Assembly: GCA_031398385.1 (NCBI GenBank)
Contig: JANNNE010000211.1
Location: 1-64,000, forward strand
From: Ideonella_A sp031398385
GTDB taxonomy: Bacteria; Pseudomonadota; Gammaproteobacteria; Burkholderiales; Burkholderiaceae_C
DNA length: 64,000 bases
Direction of reading: 5' to 3'
Shown one piece after another: positions 50,033 through 59,843 of the stretch. The notes under the pieces are model-generated. The model ran no database searches, was not told where the DNA came from, and saw only the letters and a list, made by a program, of their open reading frames with translations. Numbering within the stretch: position 1 is the stretch's first letter; every line of letters begins with the position of its first letter. The translations under genes and the position numbers were made by a program.

Positions 50033-51070
50033 TCAGACCTCTTCATCGAGCGACAAACCGCCCAACAACTCAATGTGACTTTTCGAATCGGGCATCAGCT
50101 CCCGGACGATCGTCGCAAAGTCCGCCTGCAACATCTTTACGGCCCGGTCGATGAACATGGGTGCCGGGCTGCTCGGCTCAGTCTTGCGGACAAAGATGGC
50201 AACCTGCTCAAGGGTCCTGATTGCATCCGTTCTGGATCCTAGCGCGCCTCCCGCTTTTGCGCCACCCCCCGAACCGGCGATGACGGCGCCATCCGGCCCG
50301 GCCTCTGCATCGCCAGCGGCTTCGGCACTGCCGTCGTCGGCCAGGTCGTCGTAGAGTTCCTTGAGGCGCTTCAGGTAGTCGCGCAAGGTATCGATGCTGG
50401 GCGAATCGTTCGACTTGTCGCGGAACAGCTTGATCAGGCCGTTGGCCGATTGCAGCGCGGCCTCGACCCCTGCGCGGCGCGCCGCATTCGCCTCGGCGTC
50501 TCCGGTTCGCCAGGCGATGTCGATCAAGGCCCGGGTCGGCGCCTGTTTGCCTTCTTCGGCCGTGACCCGCCCGGCGGCGATGTCCAGATCCCTCAGCGTG
50601 TAGAAGCCAGCCTCGCGGGATTCCACGATCCGCGTGGCACGCAGGCTCTTGATCAGTCCTTCAGGGTCGTCGAGATTGGCCAGCGCATTCAGCCGTTCGA
50701 TCGGGTCATCGTTCTCGGTCGCATCCAGCACCGGATGCACCGTGTCCCAATACTGCTCGGACATCCGGCCGATCAATTGCATGCCTTCGCCAAGACCGGG
50801 CAGGCCGTTCAGCGCCAGCAATGCGCGCGTCAGGATCACGCCGACCCGGAGGTCCTTGGTCTGCGCCAAGGTCGAGGTGGCGAGGTCGCGCACCTTGCGC
50901 CACTCGGGCTCCTCGCCGCCGACCATCTCGCGGGTTTCCGGGTCGAGTTTGCCCGGTGATCCCGCCGACTGCCGCTCAAGCTCGGCGACCTCGCTGTACT
51001 CGAGGTTTTCGCCAGCGGGATTGCCCTCGCCCACGGGTGCGAGCAAGGCGTCGATATCAATGATTGCCAT
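50033..51070 (-). CDS. tssA: T6SS protein TssA
   Basis: 345 residues. It shows the ImpA N-terminal domain (residues about 5-130) with the typical GENLEYSEVAELER. A linker rich in Ala, Gly and Asp (about 240-285) is followed by a short C-terminal helical domain ending in RELMPDSKSHIELLGGLS. The N-terminal block is shared by all TssA classes; the length of 345 fits the shorter class that ends in a ring-forming domain. TssA primes tube and sheath assembly on the baseplate. It is transcribed between tagF and tssB. Confidence 0.92.
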   Translation of the reverse strand: MAIIDIDALLAPVGEGNPAGENLEYSEVAELERQSAGSPGKLDPETREMVGGEEPEWRKVRDLATSTLAQTKDLRVGVILTRALLALNGLPGLGEGMQLIGRMSEQYWDTVHPVLDATENDDPIERLNALANLDDPEGLIKSLRATRIVESREAGFYTLRDLDIAAGRVTAEEGKQAPTRALIDIAWRTGDAEANAARRAGVEAALQSANGLIKLFRDKSNDSPSIDTLRDYLKRLKELYDDLADDGSAEAAGDAEAGPDGAVIAGSGGGAKAGGALGSRTDAIRTLEQVAIFVRKTEPSSPAPMFIDRAVKMLQADFATIVRELMPDSKSHIELLGGLSLDEEV

Positions 51071-51124
51071 GGTGATGCAGGGGTTCTCAGCGGTCTGGAA
51101 ACACGGGTCGAACGGTCGCAGTAA

Positions 51125-51811
51125 TCAAGGCCATCGACCATCGATGAAGGCATGAAAGTCGGCGGCGTCGAGCAGTCCGTCACAGCGACACAAACTCGGC
51201 GCATGTTGTTCGTTGCCCCAGGAAAAGAAGCAGCTTCCGGCCGGGCCGGCCGCTTCTGCCAGCCGCAGCGCATGCGGCATGTCGGCGTCGGCCGGAAACC
51301 GCAGACAGCGTGATTGGCTGGGCTGAAGAGTCGGGTCCGGAATCTCGACCACCTGCGCGACCGAGTCGGCCACCGAGTCGACCGGCTTCAACATGCTCAG
51401 TCCATCCAGCGAGCGATCGAAGGAATCGAAGCCGAGGCGAGGATCGAGGCCTCGCAGGGCCACTTCTTCGACTGCAAAGAACGACTCGTCCTGTTCGATC
51501 ACGGCGTAACGGCCCACCCATTCAGCAGGAAGTGGTTCGAACAGCGCCAATGGAAACTGCCGGCCGACCCGATCGACACTGGCGAACCACAGTCCGATCC
51601 AGCCGCTGGAACCGATCACGCCCGGCTGAAGCTGGAATCGCCATAACGGCGCCGTGAGATAGGTTTCGTTCCAGCCGGCACCGATCAGGCTGCGTGCCTG
51701 CGACAGGCCCGCCTGCAGCCAGTCGTCCCACGCCGAGGTGAACTCCCACGGCAGTCTGCGGCTGACGAAATCGCCTTGGCTAGGCAGCTTGCCGAAAAGT
51801 CCGATCGCCAC
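51125..51811 (-). CDS. tagF: T6SS-associated protein TagF
   Basis: 228 residues. The family start GLFGKLPSQGDFVSRRLP and the later APLWRFQLQPGVIGSSGWIGLWFASVDRVGRQFPL (in part) identify it. TagF is a post-translational repressor in Pseudomonas HSI-I, acting with or in parallel to PpkA/PppA/Fha. Here no kinase, phosphatase or Fha gene is present in the window, so TagF might act alone or with genes elsewhere. It lies between tssM (8-nt gap) and tssA. Confidence 0.92.
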   Translation of the reverse strand: MAIGLFGKLPSQGDFVSRRLPWEFTSAWDDWLQAGLSQARSLIGAGWNETYLTAPLWRFQLQPGVIGSSGWIGLWFASVDRVGRQFPLALFEPLPAEWVGRYAVIEQDESFFAVEEVALRGLDPRLGFDSFDRSLDGLSMLKPVDSVADSVAQVVEIPDPTLQPSQSRCLRFPADADMPHALRLAEAAGPAGSCFFSWGNEQHAPSLCRCDGLLDAADFHAFIDGRWP

Positions 51812-51819
51812 AGGCCGGC

Positions 51820-54800
51820 TCAGGCGGGGCAGCGCAGCTGCGCGATCTCAGGCAACTGCAATGGATTGCGAATGCTCGGCGAGCGCAGCTCGAAGACCGC
51901 TTTCTTGCCACCGAACGTGAACGACAGAACCATCCGCTCCGCCGACCCGCCCTCACGCTTGGCAGCGTCGACCATGCGGAACAGCGCCCATTGGCCATCG
52001 AAGGCCAGGTTGGCGGGCGCCTCGAGACGATCCCCGATCATGGCGGCCAGCCGGATGTTGGGCACCGCGCTGATGCTGGGCCAGTTCAGGCGAATCGCCG
52101 ATCCCCCGCCCGCCGTCATACGCGTGACCTGGCCGTCGACCGTGACCTGGATTTCGCTCATGCCGTCGTCGAGCTTGGTCAGGACCAGATCGGCGGTGAC
52201 CGACGGATTGGGGCCACCGGTCGGGAAAAAGGCCTCGCGGATGACCGAGGCGCGCTGAAACTGCGCCAACGTGGTCTGCGGGAAACTTTCGACGTTTTCG
52301 GCCAGCTTGATCGGCTTCCACTGCGCACCCGACGGGTCATACAGACCCTGCATCTTGGTCTTGAGAAAACTGTCGAAGGTGCCGTTGGGCCCGAACAGCC
52401 GCGCAAAATCGGCCGGCGGCACTTCGCGTGCCTGTCCCTTGGCGAACGGATAACGACCATCGATGACCTGACTGCAGGCGGAGCCGACTTCAGCCACCAG
52501 TTGCTTCTGGACGCCGGCCTGCGCGCCGGAGGCTGCCTGGCCTGAACTGCTGGAGATCAGCCCGGCCATCAAGGTATTCAGCGGCGGCGGCATGCGGTCG
52601 GCTTCGCCCTTGATGCGGGCAACCACCATCGAATCCGACGGCGGCGGCGCGCCTCGCTTGATCGCATCCTCAGTGGCGCGAAGCTGCAATTCATATTCGC
52701 GCAGCACCTGCAGGGTGGCGTCGAGCGGCGTCGTCGGCGCGGTCGCCCCCGGCGCCACTGGCGGGCCCAGCACGACCCGGTGCAACTGCTCGAAATATTT
52801 GTCCACCTGTGCTTCCGGACGTTCCATGGCACGCGGCTGAACAGAATTCCCCGGATCGCCGAGCAGGCGGTCAACCGTGTTCTTGACCGAGGTCGTCACC
52901 TTGTCGAGCGCCTTGGAGGCCGACGCCTCGGCCGACCGGTTTTCGGTGGTCGCCAGCTTCGTCTCACGGGCAATGGCCTGCAGCAGGGTCTTCAACGGCG
53001 AATCGGGCGCGGACAGCAGCGTGATCGAGCGGATGCTGGCCTGCAGGTCGGCGGGGGGAACCAGCATCAGGTCACGCAGCAACTCGTCCCAGGTCTTGAT
53101 GTAATCAGCCAGGTAGAGCCGCTGCACGTCAGCCAGTGCCGTCACCGCCCGATTGGCGCCCTGGTTGGCATATTTCGGCCCAAGCACCCAGGCCTCTTCG
53201 TCGGCGAGTTGCTTGACCATCGCAGGCGCCTGCGCCCGGAAAGTCTTGTCATATCCGGCGATTGTGAACATCGCCGGAATCGGCTTGGTCAGCGGCGTGC
53301 CGCTGCGCCGTGCCAGCACCAGAGGCCCGGACGGACCGGCGGCATGGTGAACCTGGAAATCAGGAACCGCACTGCCCGGTCCGAACAGTTTCAGCCGAGC
53401 GAATGCCCGCTGCGCCAGCGACGAACTGGCCAACTGGGCACGCACCTGTTCGACCAGCGCCTTGTCCATCGGCAGCGCCATTTCGAGTGGTTTCTGCTCG
53501 AGTGCCGTGCGCAGGTGGCTGCGCAGCGCGGTCCGGTCGGTTTCCTGGACCTCGCGCGGGAAATTGCGCTCCCAGTCGCCACTGACCATCGCTTCGACTT
53601 CGTCGACCGACAGATGCTTGGGATCGAACAGCATGATGTAGGTCTTCAGCACCTCATAGCGGACTTCAGGCAAGGTCGATTCGCGCAACAGGCTTTCCAG
53701 GCGCAGCGCCACGCGTGGCATGAAGGCATCACGCAGCAGATCGAGGTAGGACTGCTGGGACGGGACGCCAAGCTTGTCGCCCTGGTAGAGACCCAGACCC
53801 ATCGTGAACGGCACGCTGTCTTCGCGGTGGGCGAATCCGGTCGGCATCGCACGCAGGCCGTTGAGCGCGCCCAGCGGCACCAGCACATCGCCTTGCAGCG
53901 GCTTCGGCAGCGCAGTCACCTGCTTGTTCAGTTCGGCAGCATTCTGGTTGACCTCGGCGATCAGCGCCTTGTTGCGCACAAAACTGACGGTCCAGCCGGC
54001 CACCAGCAACAGCGAGAGCAGCCCGACCACGGCGTAGCCGGCAAACATCATGCGGCTGCGGCGCCGTTCGATCAGCGCGCTGCGTCCGCCGAGGTCGGAC
54101 TCGGCAAAGACGACCTCGCGCATCAGACGCGTCAGGAAATAGCTGCGGCCCGATGCGGCAGCCGGCGGCAGCACCTGTCTCTCCAGTCCGTAATTGCGCG
54201 AGATGTTGCCCAGCACGCGGTCGAACGGGCTGCCCTCCTGAGTGCCGCTGGTGAAATAGACCCCCCGCAGCATCGCCTCTTCGGCAAATGCAGACGACTG
54301 GAAGACTTCATCGAGGAAGCCCTTGACCAGTCCTTTCAATCCGGCGAACTGCTGCGGAAAGGTATAGATCGTGGCCCGCTTCTGCGGGTCGCGCTCTTCT
54401 TCCATGCGCGGGAACAGGCGCTCGTTCAGCCGATTCACCAGCAGGTCGAACTCCTGGTCGAACTGGGCGACGGCCGCCTGACCGGCGCCCTGCGCCTGGT
54501 AGGGGAAGGTCATGCCCCAGGCCTGGGCGCGGGCTTCGCGGCCGAGGTCGTTGTAATACTCGGCAAAACCGGCCAGCAGGTCGGCCTTGGTCACGACCAG
54601 GTACAGCGGGAAGCGCACACCCAGCGTGTTGTAGAGCTCCTGGATGCGGGTCCGCACCGAACGTGCATATTCGGCTCGTTCCTCGGGCGACTGGGTGAAC
54701 AGGTCCGAGACACTGAGCGTGATGATCGCGCCATTCAGCGGCAGTTGCGGCCGAAACTTCTTCAGCAAGCCGAGGAAGCCCTGCCAGGCGGTCGAGTCGA

Positions 54801-55398
54801 CCTCGCGGTTGCTGGTCTGCGTGGTGTAGCGTCCGGCGGTATCGAGCAGCACCGCCTCGTCGGTGAACCACCAGTCGCAGTTGCGCGTGCCGCCGACGCC
54901 CTTTACGGCATCCTTGCCGAGGGTTTCAGCGAGCGGGAATTTGAGGCCCGAATTGATCAAGGCCGTGGTCTTGCCCGAACCCGGTGCGCCGATGAACATG
55001 TACCAGGGCAACTGGTAGAGGTAGTTGCGCCCGCCGCCACCAGACTTGTCGTCGAAGCGCGCCTTGCGCAGTACCCCCATCGCCTGATCGAAGCGCTGCT
55101 TCAACTCAGCCACCTCACGCTGCGACAACGCGGCGGTATCGGCCTCGGCGCCACTGATCGCGTTGAGCATGCGCTTGTTGGCACGCCAGGCGCGGAAATA
55201 TTTGATCCCCTCCCAGGCCGCAATGCAGAAGATGATGAACAGGATCAGGCCGATCCGCGCAAACGCCGATGCCAGCGGGCGGAATTCGTAGAACGCGATC
55301 GCATCGCCGGCAAACCAGATCAGCAATCCCAGGATCAACAGGCCGATCGCCGTCAACACCCAACGATTGGTAAAGAAACGCTTCAACTTAGCCCACAT
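51820..55398 (-). CDS. tssM: T6SS membrane-complex protein TssM (IcmF)
   Basis: 1192 residues. Two membrane helices at about 12-30 and 44-62 flank a short loop, and a third lies near 455-475. A Walker A motif GAPGSGKTT lies at 137-145 in the cytoplasmic GTPase-like domain. A very long periplasmic part follows, ending in the conserved TssM C-terminal domain that contacts TssJ (MILARRSGTP-type and GALFRMVDAAK-type regions are visible as WALFRMVDAAKREG). Together with TssL it forms the channel base. It starts 15 nt after tssL. Confidence 0.95.
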   Translation of the reverse strand: MWAKLKRFFTNRWVLTAIGLLILGLLIWFAGDAIAFYEFRPLASAFARIGLILFIIFCIAAWEGIKYFRAWRANKRMLNAISGAEADTAALSQREVAELKQRFDQAMGVLRKARFDDKSGGGGRNYLYQLPWYMFIGAPGSGKTTALINSGLKFPLAETLGKDAVKGVGGTRNCDWWFTDEAVLLDTAGRYTTQTSNREVDSTAWQGFLGLLKKFRPQLPLNGAIITLSVSDLFTQSPEERAEYARSVRTRIQELYNTLGVRFPLYLVVTKADLLAGFAEYYNDLGREARAQAWGMTFPYQAQGAGQAAVAQFDQEFDLLVNRLNERLFPRMEEERDPQKRATIYTFPQQFAGLKGLVKGFLDEVFQSSAFAEEAMLRGVYFTSGTQEGSPFDRVLGNISRNYGLERQVLPPAAASGRSYFLTRLMREVVFAESDLGGRSALIERRRSRMMFAGYAVVGLLSLLLVAGWTVSFVRNKALIAEVNQNAAELNKQVTALPKPLQGDVLVPLGALNGLRAMPTGFAHREDSVPFTMGLGLYQGDKLGVPSQQSYLDLLRDAFMPRVALRLESLLRESTLPEVRYEVLKTYIMLFDPKHLSVDEVEAMVSGDWERNFPREVQETDRTALRSHLRTALEQKPLEMALPMDKALVEQVRAQLASSSLAQRAFARLKLFGPGSAVPDFQVHHAAGPSGPLVLARRSGTPLTKPIPAMFTIAGYDKTFRAQAPAMVKQLADEEAWVLGPKYANQGANRAVTALADVQRLYLADYIKTWDELLRDLMLVPPADLQASIRSITLLSAPDSPLKTLLQAIARETKLATTENRSAEASASKALDKVTTSVKNTVDRLLGDPGNSVQPRAMERPEAQVDKYFEQLHRVVLGPPVAPGATAPTTPLDATLQVLREYELQLRATEDAIKRGAPPPSDSMVVARIKGEADRMPPPLNTLMAGLISSSSGQAASGAQAGVQKQLVAEVGSACSQVIDGRYPFAKGQAREVPPADFARLFGPNGTFDSFLKTKMQGLYDPSGAQWKPIKLAENVESFPQTTLAQFQRASVIREAFFPTGGPNPSVTADLVLTKLDDGMSEIQVTVDGQVTRMTAGGGSAIRLNWPSISAVPNIRLAAMIGDRLEAPANLAFDGQWALFRMVDAAKREGGSAERMVLSFTFGGKKAVFELRSPSIRNPLQLPEIAQLRCPA

Positions 55399-55413
55399 GG
55401 ACGATGTCCTGAA

Positions 55414-56733
55414 TCAGGGTAGCGCAGGTTTGCGCAGGAAAATCTCGACCCGTCGATTGCGCGAGCGACCTTCCGGGGTTGTATTGGGCACCAACGGTTT
55501 GGAGTCGGCCACGCCCTCGACCTTTATCCGCGCCGGATCCTTGACGGTCAACAGCAGCCGCTCAGCGATGCCCTTGGCCCGCCCGACCGAGAGCTCGTAG
55601 TTCGATGGGAAACGCAGGCTGCCGCCGGGCGCGTTGTCGGTGTGCCCAGTGACGGTTATGAAACCGGGTACCTTGTTCAACTCGTCGCCGATGCGGTCGA
55701 GCACCGGCATCAACTTGGGATCCGGATCGGCACTGCCGCTCTTGTAGATGCTGTCGCCACGCAGCACGACCTTGGCTTCGCGGGCATCCTCGAACACTTC
55801 GAGCAGCCCCTGCTGGATCTCGACCAGCAATAGCGGCCGCAGCCGCGGCACGAACGGCGGCGGCGCTTCCAGCGGACCGGAGTTTGCACGCTGCAGATTG
55901 CCCGGATCGGCCTTGATCGACGCGACGCTGGCGAACACCGGGTCCGACGAACGCGCCAGCAGCACCACATAGACGAAATAGAACACGAAGACGAACAAGC
56001 CCAGCAGTGCCAGGATGATCCATGGCGGAATCCGGCGAACCAGCGGCTTGGCGGATTTCTGCATGCCCAGCCAGTGGGGTGACAGATCCCGGTCGAACTC
56101 GCCGCGTTCGCGGCGGATCACGTTGTAGACCCGGTCGCGCAGCGCTTCCAGCTGGGAACGGCCGTTGTCGATCACGCGGTAGCGACCCTCGAATCCGAGT
56201 GCCAGGCAGGCATACATCAGTTCGATCAGCGGAAGGTTCCGACGCGGATCTTCGAGCGCCTTCTCGAGCAGCAGGAAGAATTTCTCGCCGCCGAATCCCT
56301 CCTTGTGCAGCGTCACCAGCAGACTCTCGCGCGACCACGACGAGCTCGAGCCCCAGGGCATGACCATGACGGTTTCGTCGATCATCGTGCACAGCGCGTA
56401 GCGGCCGATCAGGATGTGCTCGGGGCTGCAATTGGCGCGCCGCGCGGCAGCCTCGAATTCAGCCATCGCGCGCAGCAGGTACTCGCGCAACGAGGCCGGG
56501 TTCTGGTGCGACAGCGTGCGTCGGATCGTCGGCACCACGCTCAGCAGCATCGACGCGCTGGCCACCAGCGGGTTGACGCCGACCAGCGGCACCTCGCCCG
56601 GCGCGCTCGATTCGGCCGGCTGCATTGGCGGCGCCTGCGCCGGAGCCGGCTGGGCGGCCGAGCGCCGACCACCCGGCCGCGGAATCATGATCGTCGATTC
56701 AGCGTCTGGATCGGGGAAAAGTGGATCGGCCAT
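55414..56733 (-). CDS. tssL: T6SS membrane-complex protein TssL with OmpA domain
   Basis: 439 residues. A Pro/Ala-rich N-terminus (1-50) is followed by the DotU/IcmH helical domain (about 50-230) with FAALCTMIDETVM-like ALCTMIDETVMVMPWGSSSSW (in part). One membrane helix lies at about 248-272. The C-terminal OmpA/MotB domain (about 310-439) has TGHTDNAPGG and SVGRAKGIAERLL, which bind peptidoglycan. This extended TssL carries its own cell-wall anchor, unlike the short E. coli EAEC type that relies on TagL. Confidence 0.95.
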   Translation of the reverse strand: MADPLFPDPDAESTIMIPRPGGRRSAAQPAPAQAPPMQPAESSAPGEVPLVGVNPLVASASMLLSVVPTIRRTLSHQNPASLREYLLRAMAEFEAAARRANCSPEHILIGRYALCTMIDETVMVMPWGSSSSWSRESLLVTLHKEGFGGEKFFLLLEKALEDPRRNLPLIELMYACLALGFEGRYRVIDNGRSQLEALRDRVYNVIRRERGEFDRDLSPHWLGMQKSAKPLVRRIPPWIILALLGLFVFVFYFVYVVLLARSSDPVFASVASIKADPGNLQRANSGPLEAPPPFVPRLRPLLLVEIQQGLLEVFEDAREAKVVLRGDSIYKSGSADPDPKLMPVLDRIGDELNKVPGFITVTGHTDNAPGGSLRFPSNYELSVGRAKGIAERLLLTVKDPARIKVEGVADSKPLVPNTTPEGRSRNRRVEIFLRKPALP

Positions 56734-56745
56734 TGTTCGTCAACC

Positions 56746-58092
56746 TCAACGGGAGTCGGCGCGCAACGCCCACAATTCCATGTGCAACCCGGGAAACTCA
56801 CCGGCGATGTGCAGGGCCAGCAGTTTGCCGACTTCGAGCGGCTTCCAGAATTCGCTGCGCCGGTCCAGCTCGAAATAGGTGTAGCCGGCGTAGAACGGCA
56901 GGCTCGGCGGCGCCATCGGCAAGGGCTGAACGGTGATGCCGGGCAGGTGCGACATCACCATGTCGCGAATTTTTTCGGCCGGCCCGATCTTGACCTCGCG
57001 CGGCAGGCGCTGGCGCAACGCTTCGCTGTTGAGCTGGGCATTGACCACCATGATGAAGGACGCAGTGCGCACCAGCTCGAGGTCGGGAATCATGCCGGTA
57101 TACAGGCCCTTGGCGCGTTCCTGAAGCGGGATATTGATCGCGTTCGGGTTGATGACCTCGGTCAACAGATCGCGGATGTCGGCCATCAGCGGCTCGAAAC
57201 TGCCGCGCAGGTCGTCGTGCCGATAAGCGGCGTAATCGGTGGCGCGGCGTTTGCGGCGCGCCGAGAAGGTGGCCATCTCTCCAGCCAGTTGCAACAGCAC
57301 GGTGTACAGCGCTTCGGGATGCAAGGTTTCGCGCCGGGCCAGGTGTGCGAGCCAGGGATCGAAGCGATTGGCGATCTGCAGCATCAGGAATTCGGAGATC
57401 TCGCCGACGCCCTTCTGGGTCGATTGGTTCAGCCGGCCGGCCAGCGCCGTACCCCGATGCCGCACCAGGTTGCGCGCTTCTTCCAGAAAATCGCGCAGGT
57501 GGCGGTTCGTCGCGCACTCGAGCATCGGCGGGATGTAGGCATCGTCGAGAACGACGGTGCCGGTGCTGCGTCGCTCGACCACCCGGGTCATCCCCATGGT
57601 GCAGAACGCATCACGCGGATCACCTTCGATCGCGTAGCGCAGATTGAGGCGCCCGAGCCGCATCTCGGCTGCCTCCTGGGAGCCCAAGATCGCATCGGCC
57701 ACTTCCTGATCGGCGCCAACGTAACGAGCCAGCACCGATTGGGTGCTCGCCTCGACTGCAAATTCGGGCATGCCGGAGCGCCAGGCGGGCAACGCCAGAT
57801 AGATGAACGCGTCTTTCAGATCGACCGGCACCTCGAGCGGTGGCGGCGCCGGATACTCCTGCGGAATGGAGAACGGCGTGCCATCGGGCAATACGCCTTG
57901 CGCTTCCTTGATCGAGACGCGGCCGATCTTCAGCGCTTCGTCATCGAGCACCAGGCGGCTGAAGCCCCAGGGATGCGCCAAGGCACCGGTGACGCGCGCC
58001 TGCACAAGCATCTCGACCGAGCGTTCCATTTGCTGGAAATGCTGCGGCCGCAAGAACAAGCCCTCAGACCAAATGACGCGATTTCTGCTCAT
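56746..58092 (-). CDS. tssK: T6SS baseplate-membrane adaptor TssK
   Basis: 448 residues. The typical start VIWSEGLFLRPQHFQQMER is present, as are YQEYPAPPPLEV-like and LEVIWALP-type regions; the C-terminal GYTYFELDRRSEFWKPL matches the neck-to-head region. TssK trimers link the baseplate with TssL/TssM. The gene begins 178 nt after the sheath-like gene. In most clusters tssJ is next to it, but no tssJ can be found here. Confidence 0.95.
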   Translation of the reverse strand: MSRNRVIWSEGLFLRPQHFQQMERSVEMLVQARVTGALAHPWGFSRLVLDDEALKIGRVSIKEAQGVLPDGTPFSIPQEYPAPPPLEVPVDLKDAFIYLALPAWRSGMPEFAVEASTQSVLARYVGADQEVADAILGSQEAAEMRLGRLNLRYAIEGDPRDAFCTMGMTRVVERRSTGTVVLDDAYIPPMLECATNRHLRDFLEEARNLVRHRGTALAGRLNQSTQKGVGEISEFLMLQIANRFDPWLAHLARRETLHPEALYTVLLQLAGEMATFSARRKRRATDYAAYRHDDLRGSFEPLMADIRDLLTEVINPNAINIPLQERAKGLYTGMIPDLELVRTASFIMVVNAQLNSEALRQRLPREVKIGPAEKIRDMVMSHLPGITVQPLPMAPPSLPFYAGYTYFELDRRSEFWKPLEVGKLLALHIAGEFPGLHMELWALRADSR

Positions 58093-58271
58093 GCTTTTGT
58101 TCGGTGACCTGGTTTGGACCAGTGGAACCCACCTGTTGCCGCTTGGTAGGCACGCAAAGCTCAGCGACTCACTCTAACACCGCGATGCGCGCCAACCAAG
58201 CCCCGCAAACGAGCGGCCAGCAGGTAAACGGCGTCGCCCGGGGACGAGCGCCGTCGTCGCCAAGCGACGGA

Positions 58272-59843
58272 TCAGTTTTGCCAGCGCGCCTTCAATTCAG
58301 GTTGTGCCGAGCCGATGCTGCGCCAGGTCGCGAGCCGCGCGTGAGGCAGGCCACGATGGCTGATCAGCGGCATGATTCCAGCCGCGGCGATCGCCTGTGC
58401 CTGCCGCTCGCTCATGTACAACTCGGCCACGGCCTGCAGATGCGGGCTGTCTCCGCGATCGTCCACGAACGCCGGCAGATCCTCCAGTTCCACCGCCAGG
58501 CCGGACTGCATGTCCCACCCCAGTTCGGTGTAGCTGCGCGCCAGCAGGGACGCCAGATCGAGCGCAGCCAGCCGCCAGGGCAACGCCTCCGAACCGGTCG
58601 CGGTCCTGTCCAGTTCTTCGAAGCTGAACGACGACACCGGCTGGGTCTTGGCGCCATAGGGCAGCCGGGCCATGACCCTCGGCCAGACCAGTCCGACATG
58701 TGGCGCAACCCAACTCGCACGCAGCGCGCGCCAACGCGCCTGCGCTGCCGGATCGGTTGCGGTCGGCAGCGCGCCGTCCCAGGCATCCGGAGCGTCGACC
58801 AGTGCCAGCTCGGCTGCGGCGGAGCCGAGCAGCACGGCACCTTCACCGGCAGCCAAGGCGCCGAGTCCGGCCAGCAAGGCCAATTCGGGTGCACTGGGTC
58901 CGAACTCGTACATCGCCACCACGACCGCATAACCCTCTTCCTGGCCCTCGTGCAGGCGGCGCGCTGCAAGTTTGTGAGCCAGCGGCGTGCGCGCGGGCTC
59001 ACCTTCGGCCTCGGTCAGACTGGCCAGCATGTCGGCGGCACCTGCATCGACCAGTTCGAGCAGCACCTGACCATCCATCTCGACGGTGCGGACGAATTGA
59101 TCCAGTGCTCGCCAGTTGCCTTCCAGCGCACGCCAATGCGGGTCGCGCAGGATGCTGCGCATGGTTTCGCTGATCGCGCGGTCGACCGAATCGATCATGG
59201 GCTGCTGCAGGTGCGAGGTCGTCGGCACGACGAACGGCGCCACCACCCGGCGCAGCAGACGGTCGACCGCGGCATCGACGCTGCCGGAGGCCGGCTGCGA
59301 CGCCGTGGACGCAGCGGCAGGCGCCGCGCCGAGCAGTCGCTGCAAGGTGGCGGCATCGTCCTCCGATGCACCCTGCGGCGGTGCTGCAGCCTGAACACCC
59401 GGCGCCGCAGCCGCACCGCCAGACGCAGCGGCCTGATCGTCGATGCGCATTTCGGCGGCCGCTTGCTCGAACGTCGCCGGGTCGGACAGACGTTGGCGCA
59501 AATCTCGCAACCTGGCAAACAGCGGCAGCCGCGCGAACAGCGCGTCCGGCTCGAAGTCGTCGAGGCTGCTCAGGCCGATCCGAACCGGTACGTCGGGCGA
59601 TTGCGCAAGCCGAAGATCGAGCGTGACCGACAGACCCTGCAAAACGGCATCGAAGCGGTCGGGGTCGACCGTGGCGGACGAGAATGCAGGCGCGGGAAGC
59701 TGATCCTGTCGACGCGAAGCGCGCCCCGAAAAGTCGCCGAGAACCAGCACCCGAAACAGCTGCCCCGATTCGACCGGCTCAACAGGCGTTCGATCCCGCT
59801 TCGCGCCGCCGAACTCGAAACTCATGTTGATTCCGCTGGTCAT
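58272..59843 (-). CDS. Single-chain TssB/TssC-like sheath paralog
   Basis: 523 residues from the ATG at 59843 (AGGGGAG upstream). Residues about 28-130 are TssB-like: FRVLVLGDFSG, DRFDAVLQGL, LDDFEPDALF. An Ala/Pro-rich linker (about 136-188) follows. Residues about 195-523 are TssC-like: EGNWRALDQFV, VWPRVMARLPYGAKTQPVSSFSFEEL (in part), ELGWDMQSG and GIMPLISHRG. The chain stops about 110 residues before the point where canonical TssC ends, so the polymerising C-terminal strands are absent. A complete TssB and TssC are encoded downstream. The function is unknown; a capping, adaptor or regulatory role is possible. Confidence 0.85.
   Translation of the reverse strand: MTSGINMSFEFGGAKRDRTPVEPVESGQLFRVLVLGDFSGRASRRQDQLPAPAFSSATVDPDRFDAVLQGLSVTLDLRLAQSPDVPVRIGLSSLDDFEPDALFARLPLFARLRDLRQRLSDPATFEQAAAEMRIDDQAAASGGAAAAPGVQAAAPPQGASEDDAATLQRLLGAAPAAASTASQPASGSVDAAVDRLLRRVVAPFVVPTTSHLQQPMIDSVDRAISETMRSILRDPHWRALEGNWRALDQFVRTVEMDGQVLLELVDAGAADMLASLTEAEGEPARTPLAHKLAARRLHEGQEEGYAVVVAMYEFGPSAPELALLAGLGALAAGEGAVLLGSAAAELALVDAPDAWDGALPTATDPAAQARWRALRASWVAPHVGLVWPRVMARLPYGAKTQPVSSFSFEELDRTATGSEALPWRLAALDLASLLARSYTELGWDMQSGLAVELEDLPAFVDDRGDSPHLQAVAELYMSERQAQAIAAAGIMPLISHRGLPHARLATWRSIGSAQPELKARWQN

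Noticed and set aside
52780..55422. Open frame of 880 codons on the plus strand over tssM
   Set aside because: Antisense shadow of tssM, with composition biased to Gln, Arg and His and no recognisable domain.
58255..58270. Short hairpin CGTCGC-CAA-GCGACG after the sheath-like gene as terminator
   Set aside because: The stem is only 6 bp and no T-run follows on the minus strand; such hairpins are frequent by chance at this GC content.
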